From assembly GCA_045562575.1 (NCBI GenBank), contig JBJKVQ010000021.1, positions 8,424 through 72,423 of the forward strand: DNA of 64,000 nt. The letters run 5' to 3'. The notes under the pieces were generated by a model. That model was not told the origin of the DNA, searched no databases, and saw nothing but the letters and a program-made list of their open reading frames with translations. This stretch comes from UBA6952 sp045562575 (GTDB lineage Bacteria > Chloroflexota > Dehalococcoidia > Lucifugimonadales > UBA6952). Below are positions 26,841 through 36,449 of the stretch, piece by piece. Both the position numbers and the translations under genes were made by a program. The stretch's first letter is position 1, and each line of letters opens with the position of its first letter.

Positions 26841-28625
26841 ATGAACGTATTAATCAGATTAGCCAAAAGAACTGCACCATATAAGCAACGATTACTTTTA
26901 GCATATCTTTCCATAATAGGCGTAACTGTTTTTGGATTAATGATCCCAAAAATAATAGGAACTGCCATCGATGCTGTAATTACTTCTGGTTCAGCACAAG
27001 GCTTGTGGCTTTTAGCTGCAGGGATAATATTGGTCAATATTTTTCGTGGCCTCATGGCTTATGGCCAAACGTACTTTGGTGAATCACTTGGTCAACAAGT
27101 AGCATATGACCTTAGAAATGAGTTTTATACTCATTTACAAACCCTAAATTTTGATTTCCATGATAAACATCAAACAGGTAATTTAATGTCCAGAGCCACA
27201 TCTGATATTGAAGGAATTCGAATGTTTGTACAAGGAGGTATGATACGATCATTTTTCTGTATTAGTTTAATAATTGGTGTCATGATTCTGATCGTTTTAT
27301 TAGATTGGAAATTAAGCTTATATTGCTTAGTGTTTGTTCCTTTTATTATATGGAGAGGAAGTAAATTCATTTTAGCTCAAAGAAAAAAATGGTTCCTTGT
27401 CCAAGTAGCAATGGGGCATATGACTACTATCCTTCAAGAAAATTTATCTGGACAAAAAGTAGTAAAAGCATTTGGAGCTGAAGACTTTGAAGAAAAACGA
27501 TTTCTTAACCGAACCAGCGAGGTTGCAGAACATGCTTATGAAGCTGCTGCACTACAGGCTAATAATGCTGGAATGATGACGTTTTTCTATATGGCTAGTA
27601 CTGCTCTAATCTTATGGATTGGAGGTACTGAGGTTGTTGACGGGAATATGACTGCAGGAGAACTTGCTCAATTCATATTATATCTTGGGATGTTAGCAAT
27701 GCCTGTAAGAATTGCTGCCTGGGTAACTAATTCTTTTTCCCGAGGACTCTCTGCTGGAACTCGTATATTTGAAATATTAGATAGCGACCCATCGATTTTC
27801 AATCACAATAATGCAGATGGAACAACTAATATTAAAGGTGAAGTTAAATTTGAAAATGTTTCATTTTCTCATGAATCAGGAAAAGATATTTTGAAAAATA
27901 TTGATTTCCGTATTAACCCAGGCGAAACTTTAGGTATTATTGGACCTCCAGGAAGCGGAAAAACAAGTATTATCAATCTGATTCCACGATTTTATGAACC
28001 CACCAATGGTAAAGTAACTATAGACAATATATCTGTAGATGCGTTTGAATTAATAAATTTACGAAAAAATATTGGTTTAATTCACCAAGATGTTTTCTTA
28101 TTCACTGATAGTATTAGGGAAAATATAGCCTATGGTAATCCTAATATTTCTTTAGAAGAAATAGAAAAAGTTTCCAAAATTGCCCAGATTCATGACTTTA
28201 TTATGACTCTCCCACATCAATACGACACTGTTGTTGGCGAAAGAGGAAGTACCTTATCTGGGGGACAAAGACAAAGAATTTCTATCGCCAGAGCACTGCT
28301 GATTGATCCACCAATATTAATAATTGATGATGCTACTTCTAGTGTTGATACAATCACAGAAAAATATATCCAAGCTCAATTAGAAAAAATTTCCCAAGAT
28401 AAGACAACAATTATCATCGCCCACAGAATAAGTTCTGTTCAGAATGCAGATCATATTATTGTCTTAAATAATGGATTAATTGAACAAAAAGGTAATCATA
28501 CAAAGTTGACCCAAGAAGAAGGTATTTATAAAGAACTTTACAACTTACAAATAGCTGAAAACCAACCAGATCAACCTTATATCCAAAATAATATATCCTT
28601 GAAAGAAGATAGTAATCATGCTTAA
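26841..28625 (+). CDS. ABC exporter half-transporter, subunit with degenerate Walker B
   Basis: The 594-residue type IV (ABCB-like) exporter has six membrane segments in the first ~320 residues, then a nucleotide-binding domain with Walker A 'GPPGSGKT' (from residue 368), signature 'LSGGQRQR' and Walker B 'ILIIDDATSSVD'. The catalytic Glu after Walker B is Asp497. The family exports lipids, peptides or drugs from the inner membrane. It overlaps the next ABC gene by 8 bases, and the paired asymmetry indicates an obligate heterodimer. Confidence 0.93.
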   Translation: MNVLIRLAKRTAPYKQRLLLAYLSIIGVTVFGLMIPKIIGTAIDAVITSGSAQGLWLLAAGIILVNIFRGLMAYGQTYFGESLGQQVAYDLRNEFYTHLQTLNFDFHDKHQTGNLMSRATSDIEGIRMFVQGGMIRSFFCISLIIGVMILIVLLDWKLSLYCLVFVPFIIWRGSKFILAQRKKWFLVQVAMGHMTTILQENLSGQKVVKAFGAEDFEEKRFLNRTSEVAEHAYEAAALQANNAGMMTFFYMASTALILWIGGTEVVDGNMTAGELAQFILYLGMLAMPVRIAAWVTNSFSRGLSAGTRIFEILDSDPSIFNHNNADGTTNIKGEVKFENVSFSHESGKDILKNIDFRINPGETLGIIGPPGSGKTSIINLIPRFYEPTNGKVTIDNISVDAFELINLRKNIGLIHQDVFLFTDSIRENIAYGNPNISLEEIEKVSKIAQIHDFIMTLPHQYDTVVGERGSTLSGGQRQRISIARALLIDPPILIIDDATSSVDTITEKYIQAQLEKISQDKTTIIIAHRISSVQNADHIIVLNNGLIEQKGNHTKLTQEEGIYKELYNLQIAENQPDQPYIQNNISLKEDSNHA

Positions 28626-30408
28626 TAAACGAACTGCAGCATGGACTACTCTGAATGAAGAAGAAATTGGTGCTGTATGGGATTTTGGAGCTGCAAAAAA
28701 GCTTTTTCCTTTTCTTAGAGGAAAGTTCATTGTTTTTAGTTTAGCCATGGTAATGATGGTATTTTACACTTTGACTATAGTTGCTTTACCAAGAATCATA
28801 GGATATGTCACAGATGCTTTCATCCTGACCCAAGATAAATCTAGTTTAAATCAATGGGGTATAGCTTTATTTGCAGTTGTAACTATTAATTATGTAGCAA
28901 ATGTTAGTTATCTGAAGTTATTAGCACAAGCTTCTCAACACGTACTTCTTAATCTAAGAATGAAAATGTTCGATCACTTACAAAATCTATCCATTCCATT
29001 TTTCGATAAAAACGAAGTGGGTAGAATAATGAGTCGTATTCAAAATGATGTAAATCAATTACAAGAATTTTTCCCTATGTTGGCCTTAACTCTTGGTGAT
29101 CTTCTTAGTGTAGTAGGTATAACAATTGTTATGTTATTAATGAATGTTAAATTAGCTCTATATTGTTTTATCGTAATTCCATTCTTGTTATTTATCATTG
29201 CTCTCTGGCAAACGAGAGCAAAAGCAGCATTTGTGAAAGTAAGGCAGGCAATATCAGTCGTTAATTCAAGACTTCAACAAAACATTTCTGGGGTACGTAT
29301 TGTACAAAGTTTCAATAGAGAGGAAAGAAATGCAATAATTTTCGATGGGGTAAATGATGACCATTTACAAGCAAATATTAAAGCTATTAAATTATCATCT
29401 GCTTTAATGCCAACCGTGGAACTTGTTACAGCAATATCTTTAAGCTTAGTAATAATTATTGGCGGCAATATGGTACTTGGTGAAGAATTACAATTAGGCG
29501 AATTAATTGCATTTACCCTTTATGTACAAAGATTTTTTGAACCAATAAGAAGTTTAACAATGCAATATACAGAATTTCAAAGAACTACCACATCTGCAGT
29601 AAGAATTTTTGAATTGCTTAGTGTTGAACCCGAAGTCATTTATCAAGAATCTATAAAATCAAATAGTAAAATTGAAAAATCAGGTAAATTGAAATTTGAT
29701 AACGTCACTATGGAATATACAAAGGATCGGTTTGCATTAAGAAACCTAGATCTAACTATTGAATCAGGAGAAATGATAGCCTTAGTGGGTCCAACTGGAG
29801 CTGGTAAAACAACAATAGCTTCACTAGCTGCAAGATTTTATGACCCGACTGAAGGAAATGTATTCATTGATGGATTAAATTTAAAAGAACTTCCCAGAGA
29901 ATATTTAAGACAACGTTTGGGTATGGTTTTACAAGAACCATTTTTATATTCATTAACTGTTGCTGATAATATTAAATATAATAAAAATAATGCATCTATG
30001 GAAGATATAATTAAAGCAAGTAAACTTGCAGGTGGTCATGAATTTATTAGTGAATTAAGTGAAGGTTACAATACAATTTTACATGAACGCGGAATGAATC
30101 TTAGTTTAGGACAAAGGCAATTGATTAGTTTTGCAAGAGTATTATTAGCAGATCCAGAAATACTTATACTGGATGAAGCTACAGCGAATGTAGATACTTT
30201 TACAGAAATAAAAATACAGAAAGCATTAACTACTTTGCTCGACAATCGCACATCTATTGTTATAGCTCACCGACTATCGACAATACGAAATGCAGATAGA
30301 ATAATTGTGATGGACCAGGGAAAGATTTTGGCATCTGGTAGTCATGATGAACTAATGAATTCAAGTGAATTTTATCAAAATTTATATAATTTAAACTTCA
30401 CTGAGTAA
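28618..30408 (+). CDS. ABC exporter half-transporter, subunit with degenerate signature motif
   Basis: The 596-residue partner has an N-terminal extension of ~30 residues, six membrane segments, Walker A 'GPTGAGKT', signature 'LSLGQRQL' (LSGGQ altered at residues 495-499) and a normal Walker B 'ILILDEATANVD'. In a head-to-tail dimer this signature faces the other subunit's Asp-containing Walker B, so one ATP site is degenerate and the other, built from this Walker B and the partner's LSGGQ, is competent. The arrangement resembles TM287/288 and BmrCD. The gene ends immediately before the convergent PlsY-like gene. Confidence 0.93.
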   Translation: MLNKRTAAWTTLNEEEIGAVWDFGAAKKLFPFLRGKFIVFSLAMVMMVFYTLTIVALPRIIGYVTDAFILTQDKSSLNQWGIALFAVVTINYVANVSYLKLLAQASQHVLLNLRMKMFDHLQNLSIPFFDKNEVGRIMSRIQNDVNQLQEFFPMLALTLGDLLSVVGITIVMLLMNVKLALYCFIVIPFLLFIIALWQTRAKAAFVKVRQAISVVNSRLQQNISGVRIVQSFNREERNAIIFDGVNDDHLQANIKAIKLSSALMPTVELVTAISLSLVIIIGGNMVLGEELQLGELIAFTLYVQRFFEPIRSLTMQYTEFQRTTTSAVRIFELLSVEPEVIYQESIKSNSKIEKSGKLKFDNVTMEYTKDRFALRNLDLTIESGEMIALVGPTGAGKTTIASLAARFYDPTEGNVFIDGLNLKELPREYLRQRLGMVLQEPFLYSLTVADNIKYNKNNASMEDIIKASKLAGGHEFISELSEGYNTILHERGMNLSLGQRQLISFARVLLADPEILILDEATANVDTFTEIKIQKALTTLLDNRTSIVIAHRLSTIRNADRIIVMDQGKILASGSHDELMNSSEFYQNLYNLNFTE

Positions 30409-31023
30409 TTAATATAATCGCAACCTATATTGGTGCATACCCTTAAGTAATACTAGTATTGCGCACAACGCTACAGCAAATAAACCTTGTAAATCTGGAT
30501 AACTATATTTAAAGTCCATAAGAACATATTGATATCTAGTTATTGAAGCAAAAACTATGAGAAGTATAAACAAAGCACCTACAACAGCAAATGCTTTGGT
30601 TTTGAGAATAAGAATTAAAACAATAGGAAATAGTATTAAAAATGCTAAAGGATTAATTGCACAGGAAACACCAATACATTTCGCCAAACCTGTTCCACCC
30701 TGGAATTTAAAGTAAACGGGGAAAAAGGTGCCTAAGAGTATGAAACTTGGCAAAGTAATAATTAAGAATGTTTTAAATCCTTCTAAATTACTTGCCAAAT
30801 AAATTCCAATTGTAAATATAATAAATCCAGTAAAAACATCACCCAGAAAAACTAGAAACCCACCGGTTAAGCCGAATTCTCTTGAAAAATTTGCAGTTCC
30901 TGGATTATTTGTACCAAAATCTCTAATTTCTTTTTTATAAAATTTTGTAATGATATTTGCCCATACTAATGAACCACCTAAGTAAGCAAATAAAATCAAT
31001 AATATAATATTTAGTATATCCAC
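30409..31023 (-). CDS. Divergent PlsY-like glycerol-3-phosphate acyltransferase
   Basis: The 204-residue membrane protein shows the PlsY layout: first loop 'GSLVWANII', second motif 'FGTNNPGTANFSREFG' where PlsY has GSGNPGATN, and third motif 'FKFQGGTGLAKCIG' where PlsY has FKGGKGVAT. PlsY transfers acyl groups from acyl-phosphate to glycerol-3-phosphate. The altered glycine motifs and a second, canonical PlsY at 62.1 kb suggest a specialised paralogue. It is last in a minus-strand operon with CoA-transferases. Confidence 0.78.
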   Translation of the reverse strand: MDILNIILLILFAYLGGSLVWANIITKFYKKEIRDFGTNNPGTANFSREFGLTGGFLVFLGDVFTGFIIFTIGIYLASNLEGFKTFLIITLPSFILLGTFFPVYFKFQGGTGLAKCIGVSCAINPLAFLILFPIVLILILKTKAFAVVGALFILLIVFASITRYQYVLMDFKYSYPDLQGLFAVALCAILVLLKGMHQYRLRLY

Positions 31024-31045
31024 TACTCCTCCTAAATATATTTCA

Positions 31046-32302
31046 CTATATTATCTTGTTTGCTTTCAACTTCTCAATATCACTAGCAGTGAAATTCAAC
31101 ATATGTTTATAAATTTCATTGTTATCTTGACCTAACTGCGGTGTAGGGGCATGAATTCTCCAAGGAGTTTTATTGAAAATATATGGAGCACCTGGAAAAT
31201 ATAAAGGAGTATCTTCATTTTCGCTACTGATATCAACAAAAAATCCTCTTTCCCAAAAGTGGTTATCTGCCACATTATCCTCAGGAGACCGTACTAATCC
31301 CCAAGGCAACCCAATAGATTGAGCCCTATTAAACACATATTCTGTATCTAAGGAATTAATTAAGTGGCCAATATAACTAAATAGGGTAAACATTAGATTA
31401 GGCTCTCTATTTCTAATAGTTACCATCTCTTCATACTTAGGTGTTAATAATTCAGATGCGTCTTGTGATTCTTGAATCCATTCTAATAACATTACCCATC
31501 TCTTCAAATCCTGTGGAGGAGTTCCAAATACATGAATCATTCCACCATCTTTACATTTATAGATTGCTGGAGGGGTAGGATTAATACTATGATGACGACC
31601 CGTTTGTCGTAGTGGTACAGCATTTTGATAAATATACATAGGTAAAGCAGCTTCTGTAGATGAAGAGATTGCTTCATGAATTGAGACATCTATATATTGT
31701 CCTTCATTAGTCATATCTCGGTATAATAAAGCAACTAATGTGCTAATTGTTGCATAATGTGATCCAGTATAATATCCAGCCCAACCATCAGGACACATAG
31801 GCGGATTACCAGGTAAATGATCATATCCACAACTAGCAACTGGACCACCAAGAGAAAGAGCAACTAAATCAGTTGTTTTATAGTTTGAATAAGGTCCAGT
31901 TTTTCCAAAACCCGTTATGGCTGTCCAAATTAATCTACTATTTCTCTTATAAATCTCTTCATAAGTTAAGCCCAATTTTTCCAGATAATTATTATCAAAA
32001 GATTCTAAAAGTATATCTGCTTTTACGCATAATTCTTTTAATATTTTTATCCCTTTTTCTGTAGAGATATCTAAGGTAATACTTTTTTTACTAGTATTAT
32101 GATACCAATCATACAGGCTGGATTCTTCAGTAACGTTGTCCATAAAAAACGGCCCTATCAATCGTGTTTTATTACCAGATAAAGGCTCGATTCTGATTAC
32201 AGTTGCTCCCATATCCGCAAGTAATTTTCCCGTATAGACACCTTTTTCGTCAGTGAGATCTAGAACTACAACATCATTGAGAGCATAAGCCTGATTAATC
32301 AA
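31046..32302 (-). CDS. CaiB/BaiF family paralogue lacking the catalytic Asp (second cluster)
   Basis: The TTG start overlaps the preceding gene's stop and follows 'GAGGAAG'. The 418-residue chain has the fold markers 'LLADMGATVIRIEP', 'TGFGKTGPYSNY' and 'NEGQYIDVSIHEA'. At the active-site position, ungapped alignment to the usual D-x-T-x-G gives 'YYTGS' (Tyr177-Ser181), so the nucleophilic Asp appears to be Tyr; Asp172 five residues earlier could substitute only if there is an insertion. It is probably a partner subunit of the CaiB encoded just upstream. Confidence 0.84.
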   Translation of the reverse strand: MINQAYALNDVVVLDLTDEKGVYTGKLLADMGATVIRIEPLSGNKTRLIGPFFMDNVTEESSLYDWYHNTSKKSITLDISTEKGIKILKELCVKADILLESFDNNYLEKLGLTYEEIYKRNSRLIWTAITGFGKTGPYSNYKTTDLVALSLGGPVASCGYDHLPGNPPMCPDGWAGYYTGSHYATISTLVALLYRDMTNEGQYIDVSIHEAISSSTEAALPMYIYQNAVPLRQTGRHHSINPTPPAIYKCKDGGMIHVFGTPPQDLKRWVMLLEWIQESQDASELLTPKYEEMVTIRNREPNLMFTLFSYIGHLINSLDTEYVFNRAQSIGLPWGLVRSPEDNVADNHFWERGFFVDISSENEDTPLYFPGAPYIFNKTPWRIHAPTPQLGQDNNEIYKHMLNFTASDIEKLKANKII

Positions 32303-33555
32303 AAGACTTCCTCGCTTTCCATTCTGTCTAAGTCTTCTTGTTTATAACCTAACAAATCAGAAATTATTGATTTACTATCCTGGCCTAATAGTGGAGATGA
32401 TCTATCCATACGATGGCCTATTCCACTAAATTTTGCAGGAAAGCCATCAAATTCATATGTTCCAATTTCAGGGTGTTCGATTTTTTGAAAATAATTTCGC
32501 TCTTTCAGTTGAGTATCAGAGGTAACCCTATCTCTTGCATTCTGTACAACTCCTGCACTAACACCTTCTTTCTGCAATAAATGCATGAGTTCTACTGCAT
32601 CCCAATGTTTAAGACACTCTTCCAATTCTTTATCTAAAACATCTTGATTTGTAATACGTAATTCATTGGTAATGAATAAATTATTTTTTTGTAAATCAAT
32701 TCTATTTATCACTTTACAAAAGTTTTCCCATTCAACATCATTTGAAACAACTATAGATATCCATCTATCTTCTCCAGAACATCGATAAATATTATGAGGA
32801 GCCACAATATCAAATCGTGCTCTATTTCCTGGGGGATTTTCTGGACGTTTATATTTTCTACCGTTCATTAAATAATCTAACAAATATGTTCCTGTAAGAG
32901 CCATGCCTGTTTCTACTTGCGAAATATCAATTGATTGTCCTTCTCCCATATTATTCCTATGATGTAAAGCTAATAGTAATGCTATTGCTCCATAATACCC
33001 AGCTGTATGATCTAAAAATGAATACCCCCAACCAGAAGGATATTCATCAGGAATACCTGACATATAAGTTAATCCAGATAGTGCCTGTGCAGTAGGTCCC
33101 CACGTTGTGTAATCTTGCTTACTTCCACTATGGCCAAATCCTGACAAGCTTAAATAAATTATGTCCGGTTTGATTTTTACCTGTTCCTCATAATTTAATC
33201 CCCATCTCTCCAACACTTTTGAACTAAAATTTTCAATCAATATATCTGAGACACTAATGAGATTTTTCAAAACATCCATTCCGTCGGGATGCATAACATT
33301 GAGACTAAGTGAAGATTTATTGCGATTTAAATTATTAAAAAACCCACTACGATTTATACCAGATATACCATCTGCAAATGGTGGTGCTCCTCTAATGTAA
33401 TCTGGAGATTCTTTATACTCAACTTTTATAACTTCGGCACCTAAATCTGCAAAAATCCTCGTTGTTTGAGGACCAGCAACTATCCATGTTAAATCAACTA
33501 TTCTTATACCTGATAATGGTAGTGGTTGACCTTTATCATTATGGTTAAAAATCAT
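32299..33555 (-). CDS. CaiB/BaiF family III CoA-transferase, catalytic Asp present (second cluster)
   Basis: The 418-residue protein starts with 'LPLSGIRIVDLTWIVAGP', has 'FADLGAEVIKVEY' and 'SLSGFGHSGSKQDYTTWGP', and keeps the active-site Asp in 'SFLDHTAGYYG' (Asp182). It overlaps the enoyl-CoA hydratase gene and the next CaiB gene by 4 bases each. The neighbouring hydratase, SDR and kinase suggest that the CoA ester made here enters a beta-oxidation-like route; substrate unknown. Confidence 0.9.
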   Translation of the reverse strand: MIFNHNDKGQPLPLSGIRIVDLTWIVAGPQTTRIFADLGAEVIKVEYKESPDYIRGAPPFADGISGINRSGFFNNLNRNKSSLSLNVMHPDGMDVLKNLISVSDILIENFSSKVLERWGLNYEEQVKIKPDIIYLSLSGFGHSGSKQDYTTWGPTAQALSGLTYMSGIPDEYPSGWGYSFLDHTAGYYGAIALLLALHHRNNMGEGQSIDISQVETGMALTGTYLLDYLMNGRKYKRPENPPGNRARFDIVAPHNIYRCSGEDRWISIVVSNDVEWENFCKVINRIDLQKNNLFITNELRITNQDVLDKELEECLKHWDAVELMHLLQKEGVSAGVVQNARDRVTSDTQLKERNYFQKIEHPEIGTYEFDGFPAKFSGIGHRMDRSSPLLGQDSKSIISDLLGYKQEDLDRMESEEVF

Positions 33556-34355
33556 ACACTACCCTTCCATTGAGGACTTCTTTTTTCTACAAAAGCACTC
33601 ATTCCTTCTAATCTATCGGGAGATGCCATATGCAAGTCTATCCAATAATATGTTTTGTTAAACGCAGCTTCTAGAGGTAAGTCGAACCCAAGAGTTGAGG
33701 CTTCTTTCGTTCCCTGTATCGCTAATGGAGCACATTTGATAATATCTGAAGCCCATTCTGATACTACAGAATATAAATTATCTAAAGTACATACTTGATT
33801 AACTAAACCATAACCAAAAGCATCCTGGGCAGAAAGTCTTCTTGCTGTAAGCATCATACCCATAGCAACCTTATATGGTATTTGTCTTGGTAATCTATGC
33901 ATACCTCCAGCTCCTGCAACTAATCCTACAGTCGGTTCTGGTAAACCAAATTGTGCATGATCTGCTGCAACAATAATGTCACATGCTAAGGCAAGTTCAA
34001 ATCCACCTCCCAAAGCAAATCCATTTACTGCTGCAATTAATGGTTTTGACATTCTATATCGAGGATTCGTTATACCGCCAAATCCTCCCAATGGCATATT
34101 CCCTAATTTATTATGATCTAATCCTTTTTTTGCCAATTCGGTGGAAAATTTTAAGTCATTACCTGCACTAAATGACTTATCGCCAGCACCTGTTAAAACC
34201 GCTACTCTAATATCTGGATCTTTATCAATTAAATTCCAAATATTAAAAAGCTCAACATGTGCGGGTTGATGTAAGGCATTTCTTACTTCTTCTCTATTTA
34301 TCGTCACCCATGCTACTTGATCTTTAACCTCAAATTTCACATATTCATAGCTCAT
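33552..34355 (-). CDS. Enoyl-CoA hydratase/isomerase family protein
   Basis: The 267-residue crotonase-fold protein has the oxyanion-hole segment 'SFSAGNDLKF', 'NGFALGGGFELALACDI' and 'FGLPEPTVGLVAGAGG'. Both hydratase glutamates (in 'GGFELA' and 'LPEPTVG') are present, which favours hydratase over dehalogenase or decarboxylase function. It hydrates 2-enoyl-CoA. 'GAGGAGG' precedes the ATG. Carnitinyl-CoA dehydratase (CaiD) is a related possibility because CaiB-type transferases follow, but CaiD specificity is not provable here. Confidence 0.88.
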   Translation of the reverse strand: MSYEYVKFEVKDQVAWVTINREEVRNALHQPAHVELFNIWNLIDKDPDIRVAVLTGAGDKSFSAGNDLKFSTELAKKGLDHNKLGNMPLGGFGGITNPRYRMSKPLIAAVNGFALGGGFELALACDIIVAADHAQFGLPEPTVGLVAGAGGMHRLPRQIPYKVAMGMMLTARRLSAQDAFGYGLVNQVCTLDNLYSVVSEWASDIIKCAPLAIQGTKEASTLGFDLPLEAAFNKTYYWIDLHMASPDRLEGMSAFVEKRSPQWKGSV

Positions 34356-34380
34356 AGTTCCTCCTCAAATTGGTCATTAT

Positions 34381-35130
34381 TTAATATGTTGCTCTTCCTC
34401 CACTAATATCAAAAACAGCTCCTGTACTGAATGAACATTCTGAGGATGATAACCACGCAACTAAAGCTGCAATTTCAGTTATTTCTCCTGTTCTACCAAC
34501 TGGAATTTTATCGACCATATATTTCACTTGATCTGGTGTGAATTGATCAAGAATTCTCGTTTGTACAACTGCAGGGGTAATACAATTAGCTAACACCCCT
34601 GTCCCAGCTAGTTCTTTACCTACTGACTTGGTTAAGCCTATAACAGCTGATTTTGTAGCAGAATAAGGTACCATGCGTGGATTACCTTCTTTGCCAGCAA
34701 TGGACGCTATATTAACTATTCGCCCATAATCTTTTTCAATCATATGAGGTATTACTTCATGACAAAAAGAAAAAACCCCTCTAAAATTTGTTCTGTAAAC
34801 TCTATCTAGTTCTTCAACATCTAGTTCCCAGATATTACCATTTTTACCTCCAATACCAGCATTATTAACAAGTATGTCTATTCTTCCCCACTTGTCTAAT
34901 GCTTTCCTAACCGCTTCTTGAGCAGTCTCTGGATTAGCAACATCACCTATACATATTTCTAAATCTACTCCATTTGCAGCCAGCTCAGTCCCCGATTGTT
35001 CTGCCAAATCTGCATCAAAATCAACCATAACAATATTTGCACCATCATCTGAAAGCCTCTTAGCTATACCGTAGCCAATTCCAGTAGCGGAACCTGTTAC
35101 AATAGCTACTTGCCCATCCAGATTACCCAT
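34381..35130 (-). CDS. Short-chain dehydrogenase/reductase (FabG-like)
   Basis: The 249-residue classical SDR has the cofactor motif 'TGSATGIGYGI', 'DILVNNAGIGG', the catalytic Ser in 'VNIASIAGKEG' and Tyr-x3-Lys in 'PYSATKSAVIG'. An acidic residue after beta-2 ('VDFDADLAEQ') favours NAD(H). FabG-like enzymes reduce 3-ketoacyl or oxidise hydroxyacyl substrates. Within this operon a hydroxyacyl-CoA or sugar alcohol is plausible. Confidence 0.87.
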   Translation of the reverse strand: MGNLDGQVAIVTGSATGIGYGIAKRLSDDGANIVMVDFDADLAEQSGTELAANGVDLEICIGDVANPETAQEAVRKALDKWGRIDILVNNAGIGGKNGNIWELDVEELDRVYRTNFRGVFSFCHEVIPHMIEKDYGRIVNIASIAGKEGNPRMVPYSATKSAVIGLTKSVGKELAGTGVLANCITPAVVQTRILDQFTPDQVKYMVDKIPVGRTGEITEIAALVAWLSSSECSFSTGAVFDISGGRATY

Positions 35131-35145
35131 ATTTCCCCCTTAGGT

Positions 35146-36078
35146 TTATGTTGTTGTATTTAAAAACGACTCTACTTCTTCTAATGTGGGCATAGATTCT
35201 TGAGCACCAGATTTTGTGACTGCTAACGATCCTATAGTAACGCCCATAGCTACAGATTCTTGAAAAGAATTTCCTTTTAATAAGTGTGCTGTAAATCCAG
35301 CGTTAAAAGCATCTCCAGCAGCTACTGTGTCTACTGCTTTAACTTTTTTGGCTTCAATAAACCCAGAATATTCATGATTTAGATAATAAGCACCTTTTTC
35401 ACCTAATTTAATAATGACCCCCTCTTTTACCCCTCTCTCAAGCAACGTTGCTGCTGCATCCATTATTTGTTCTTTTGATTGAACTGGGTGGTCAACTAAG
35501 ATTTCTGCTTCTGTTTCGTTAGGAATCAAATAGTCAAAATATTTATACGATTCTAGCGGAATAATTCCTGCAGGTGCAGGGTCCATTACGACAAGCTTTT
35601 TTACTTTTTGTGCATATTTGGCAGCTTGTAATGAAATGTCTAAAGGGAGTTCCATCTGTAATAAAAGTGCATCAGCCGTAGTGTCTAATTTTGATATAAT
35701 TTTATTAATTTCCACATCAGAACAAGTAGCATTAGCTCCTCGGATAATAATAATTTTATTTTGACCACTATCATTGACTGATATGTGTGCAATACCAGAA
35801 TTCATATTCTTCTGAGTACCGACCATTGTTACGTCTACACCAAATGTTTTTAAACTATTAAGAAGTTCTTCTCCATAATAGTCGTCACCAATTCTACAAA
35901 CCATATAGGTTTCTATACCTAATCTTGATAAAGCTACAGCTTGATTGCCACCTTTACCACCTGCAGAAGTATAAAAGTTTTGGCCTATTACTGATTCTCC
36001 ATCTAAAGGAAATGTTTTCGTTTTTGCAATCAAATCATAATTTACTGACCCAAAAACGACGGCAGATATCGTAGACAA
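35146..36078 (-). CDS. PfkB-family carbohydrate kinase (ribokinase-like)
   Basis: The start is the TTG at 36078 because GGAGG lies 7 bases upstream; the TTG at 36084 is only 1 base from it. The 310-residue protein has the N-terminal substrate motif 'GGKGGNQAVALSRLG'-like segment and the C-terminal 'AVDTVAAGDAFNAGF' with the catalytic Asp. The pattern is closest to ribokinase, but PfkB sugar specificity cannot be read reliably. It phosphorylates a sugar or nucleoside with ATP. It sits 15 bases before the SDR gene. Confidence 0.87.
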   Translation of the reverse strand: MSTISAVVFGSVNYDLIAKTKTFPLDGESVIGQNFYTSAGGKGGNQAVALSRLGIETYMVCRIGDDYYGEELLNSLKTFGVDVTMVGTQKNMNSGIAHISVNDSGQNKIIIIRGANATCSDVEINKIISKLDTTADALLLQMELPLDISLQAAKYAQKVKKLVVMDPAPAGIIPLESYKYFDYLIPNETEAEILVDHPVQSKEQIMDAAATLLERGVKEGVIIKLGEKGAYYLNHEYSGFIEAKKVKAVDTVAAGDAFNAGFTAHLLKGNSFQESVAMGVTIGSLAVTKSGAQESMPTLEEVESFLNTTT

Positions 36079-36108
36079 ATACAAGCCTCCATTTTGATAT
36101 AAATTTAG

Positions 36109-36432
36109 TTAACGTAAAGGTGAATAATACGTAGGAGTTAATATTGAATTAGTTACTCTTGCAACAATAGGTCCATTTTTTTCTGTTTCTGCAAAAGCTT
36201 TAAGTCGTTCTTCATCGGCTCTAAATTTTGCCCATGATTCTTGTCGATGATTTAAGTCATTAAATTCTAATATATACGTCAATTTTGTATTATCTCCAAA
36301 TTCATCAGTCCAAAATCCAACAACTTTCATATCATATTTTTTAAAATATCCTAAGGTTATAGTATCGAATCGTTTATTAAGTTCAGGTAATTTTCCTGGT
36401 ATTGCTTCATATATTCTCAATTCATGAATCAT
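36109..36432 (-). CDS. NIPSNAP-family small protein
   Basis: The 107-residue protein has the ferredoxin-like NIPSNAP pattern: 'IHELRIYEAIPGKLPELNKR', 'VGFWTDEFGDNTKLTYILEF' and 'RQESWAKFRADEERLKAF'. Bacterial members often sit in catabolic operons; their activity is not established. A GGAGAAAAC site precedes the ATG. Confidence 0.83.
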   Translation of the reverse strand: MIHELRIYEAIPGKLPELNKRFDTITLGYFKKYDMKVVGFWTDEFGDNTKLTYILEFNDLNHRQESWAKFRADEERLKAFAETEKNGPIVARVTNSILTPTYYSPLR

Positions 36433-36449
36433 TGTTTTCTCCTTAGTAT

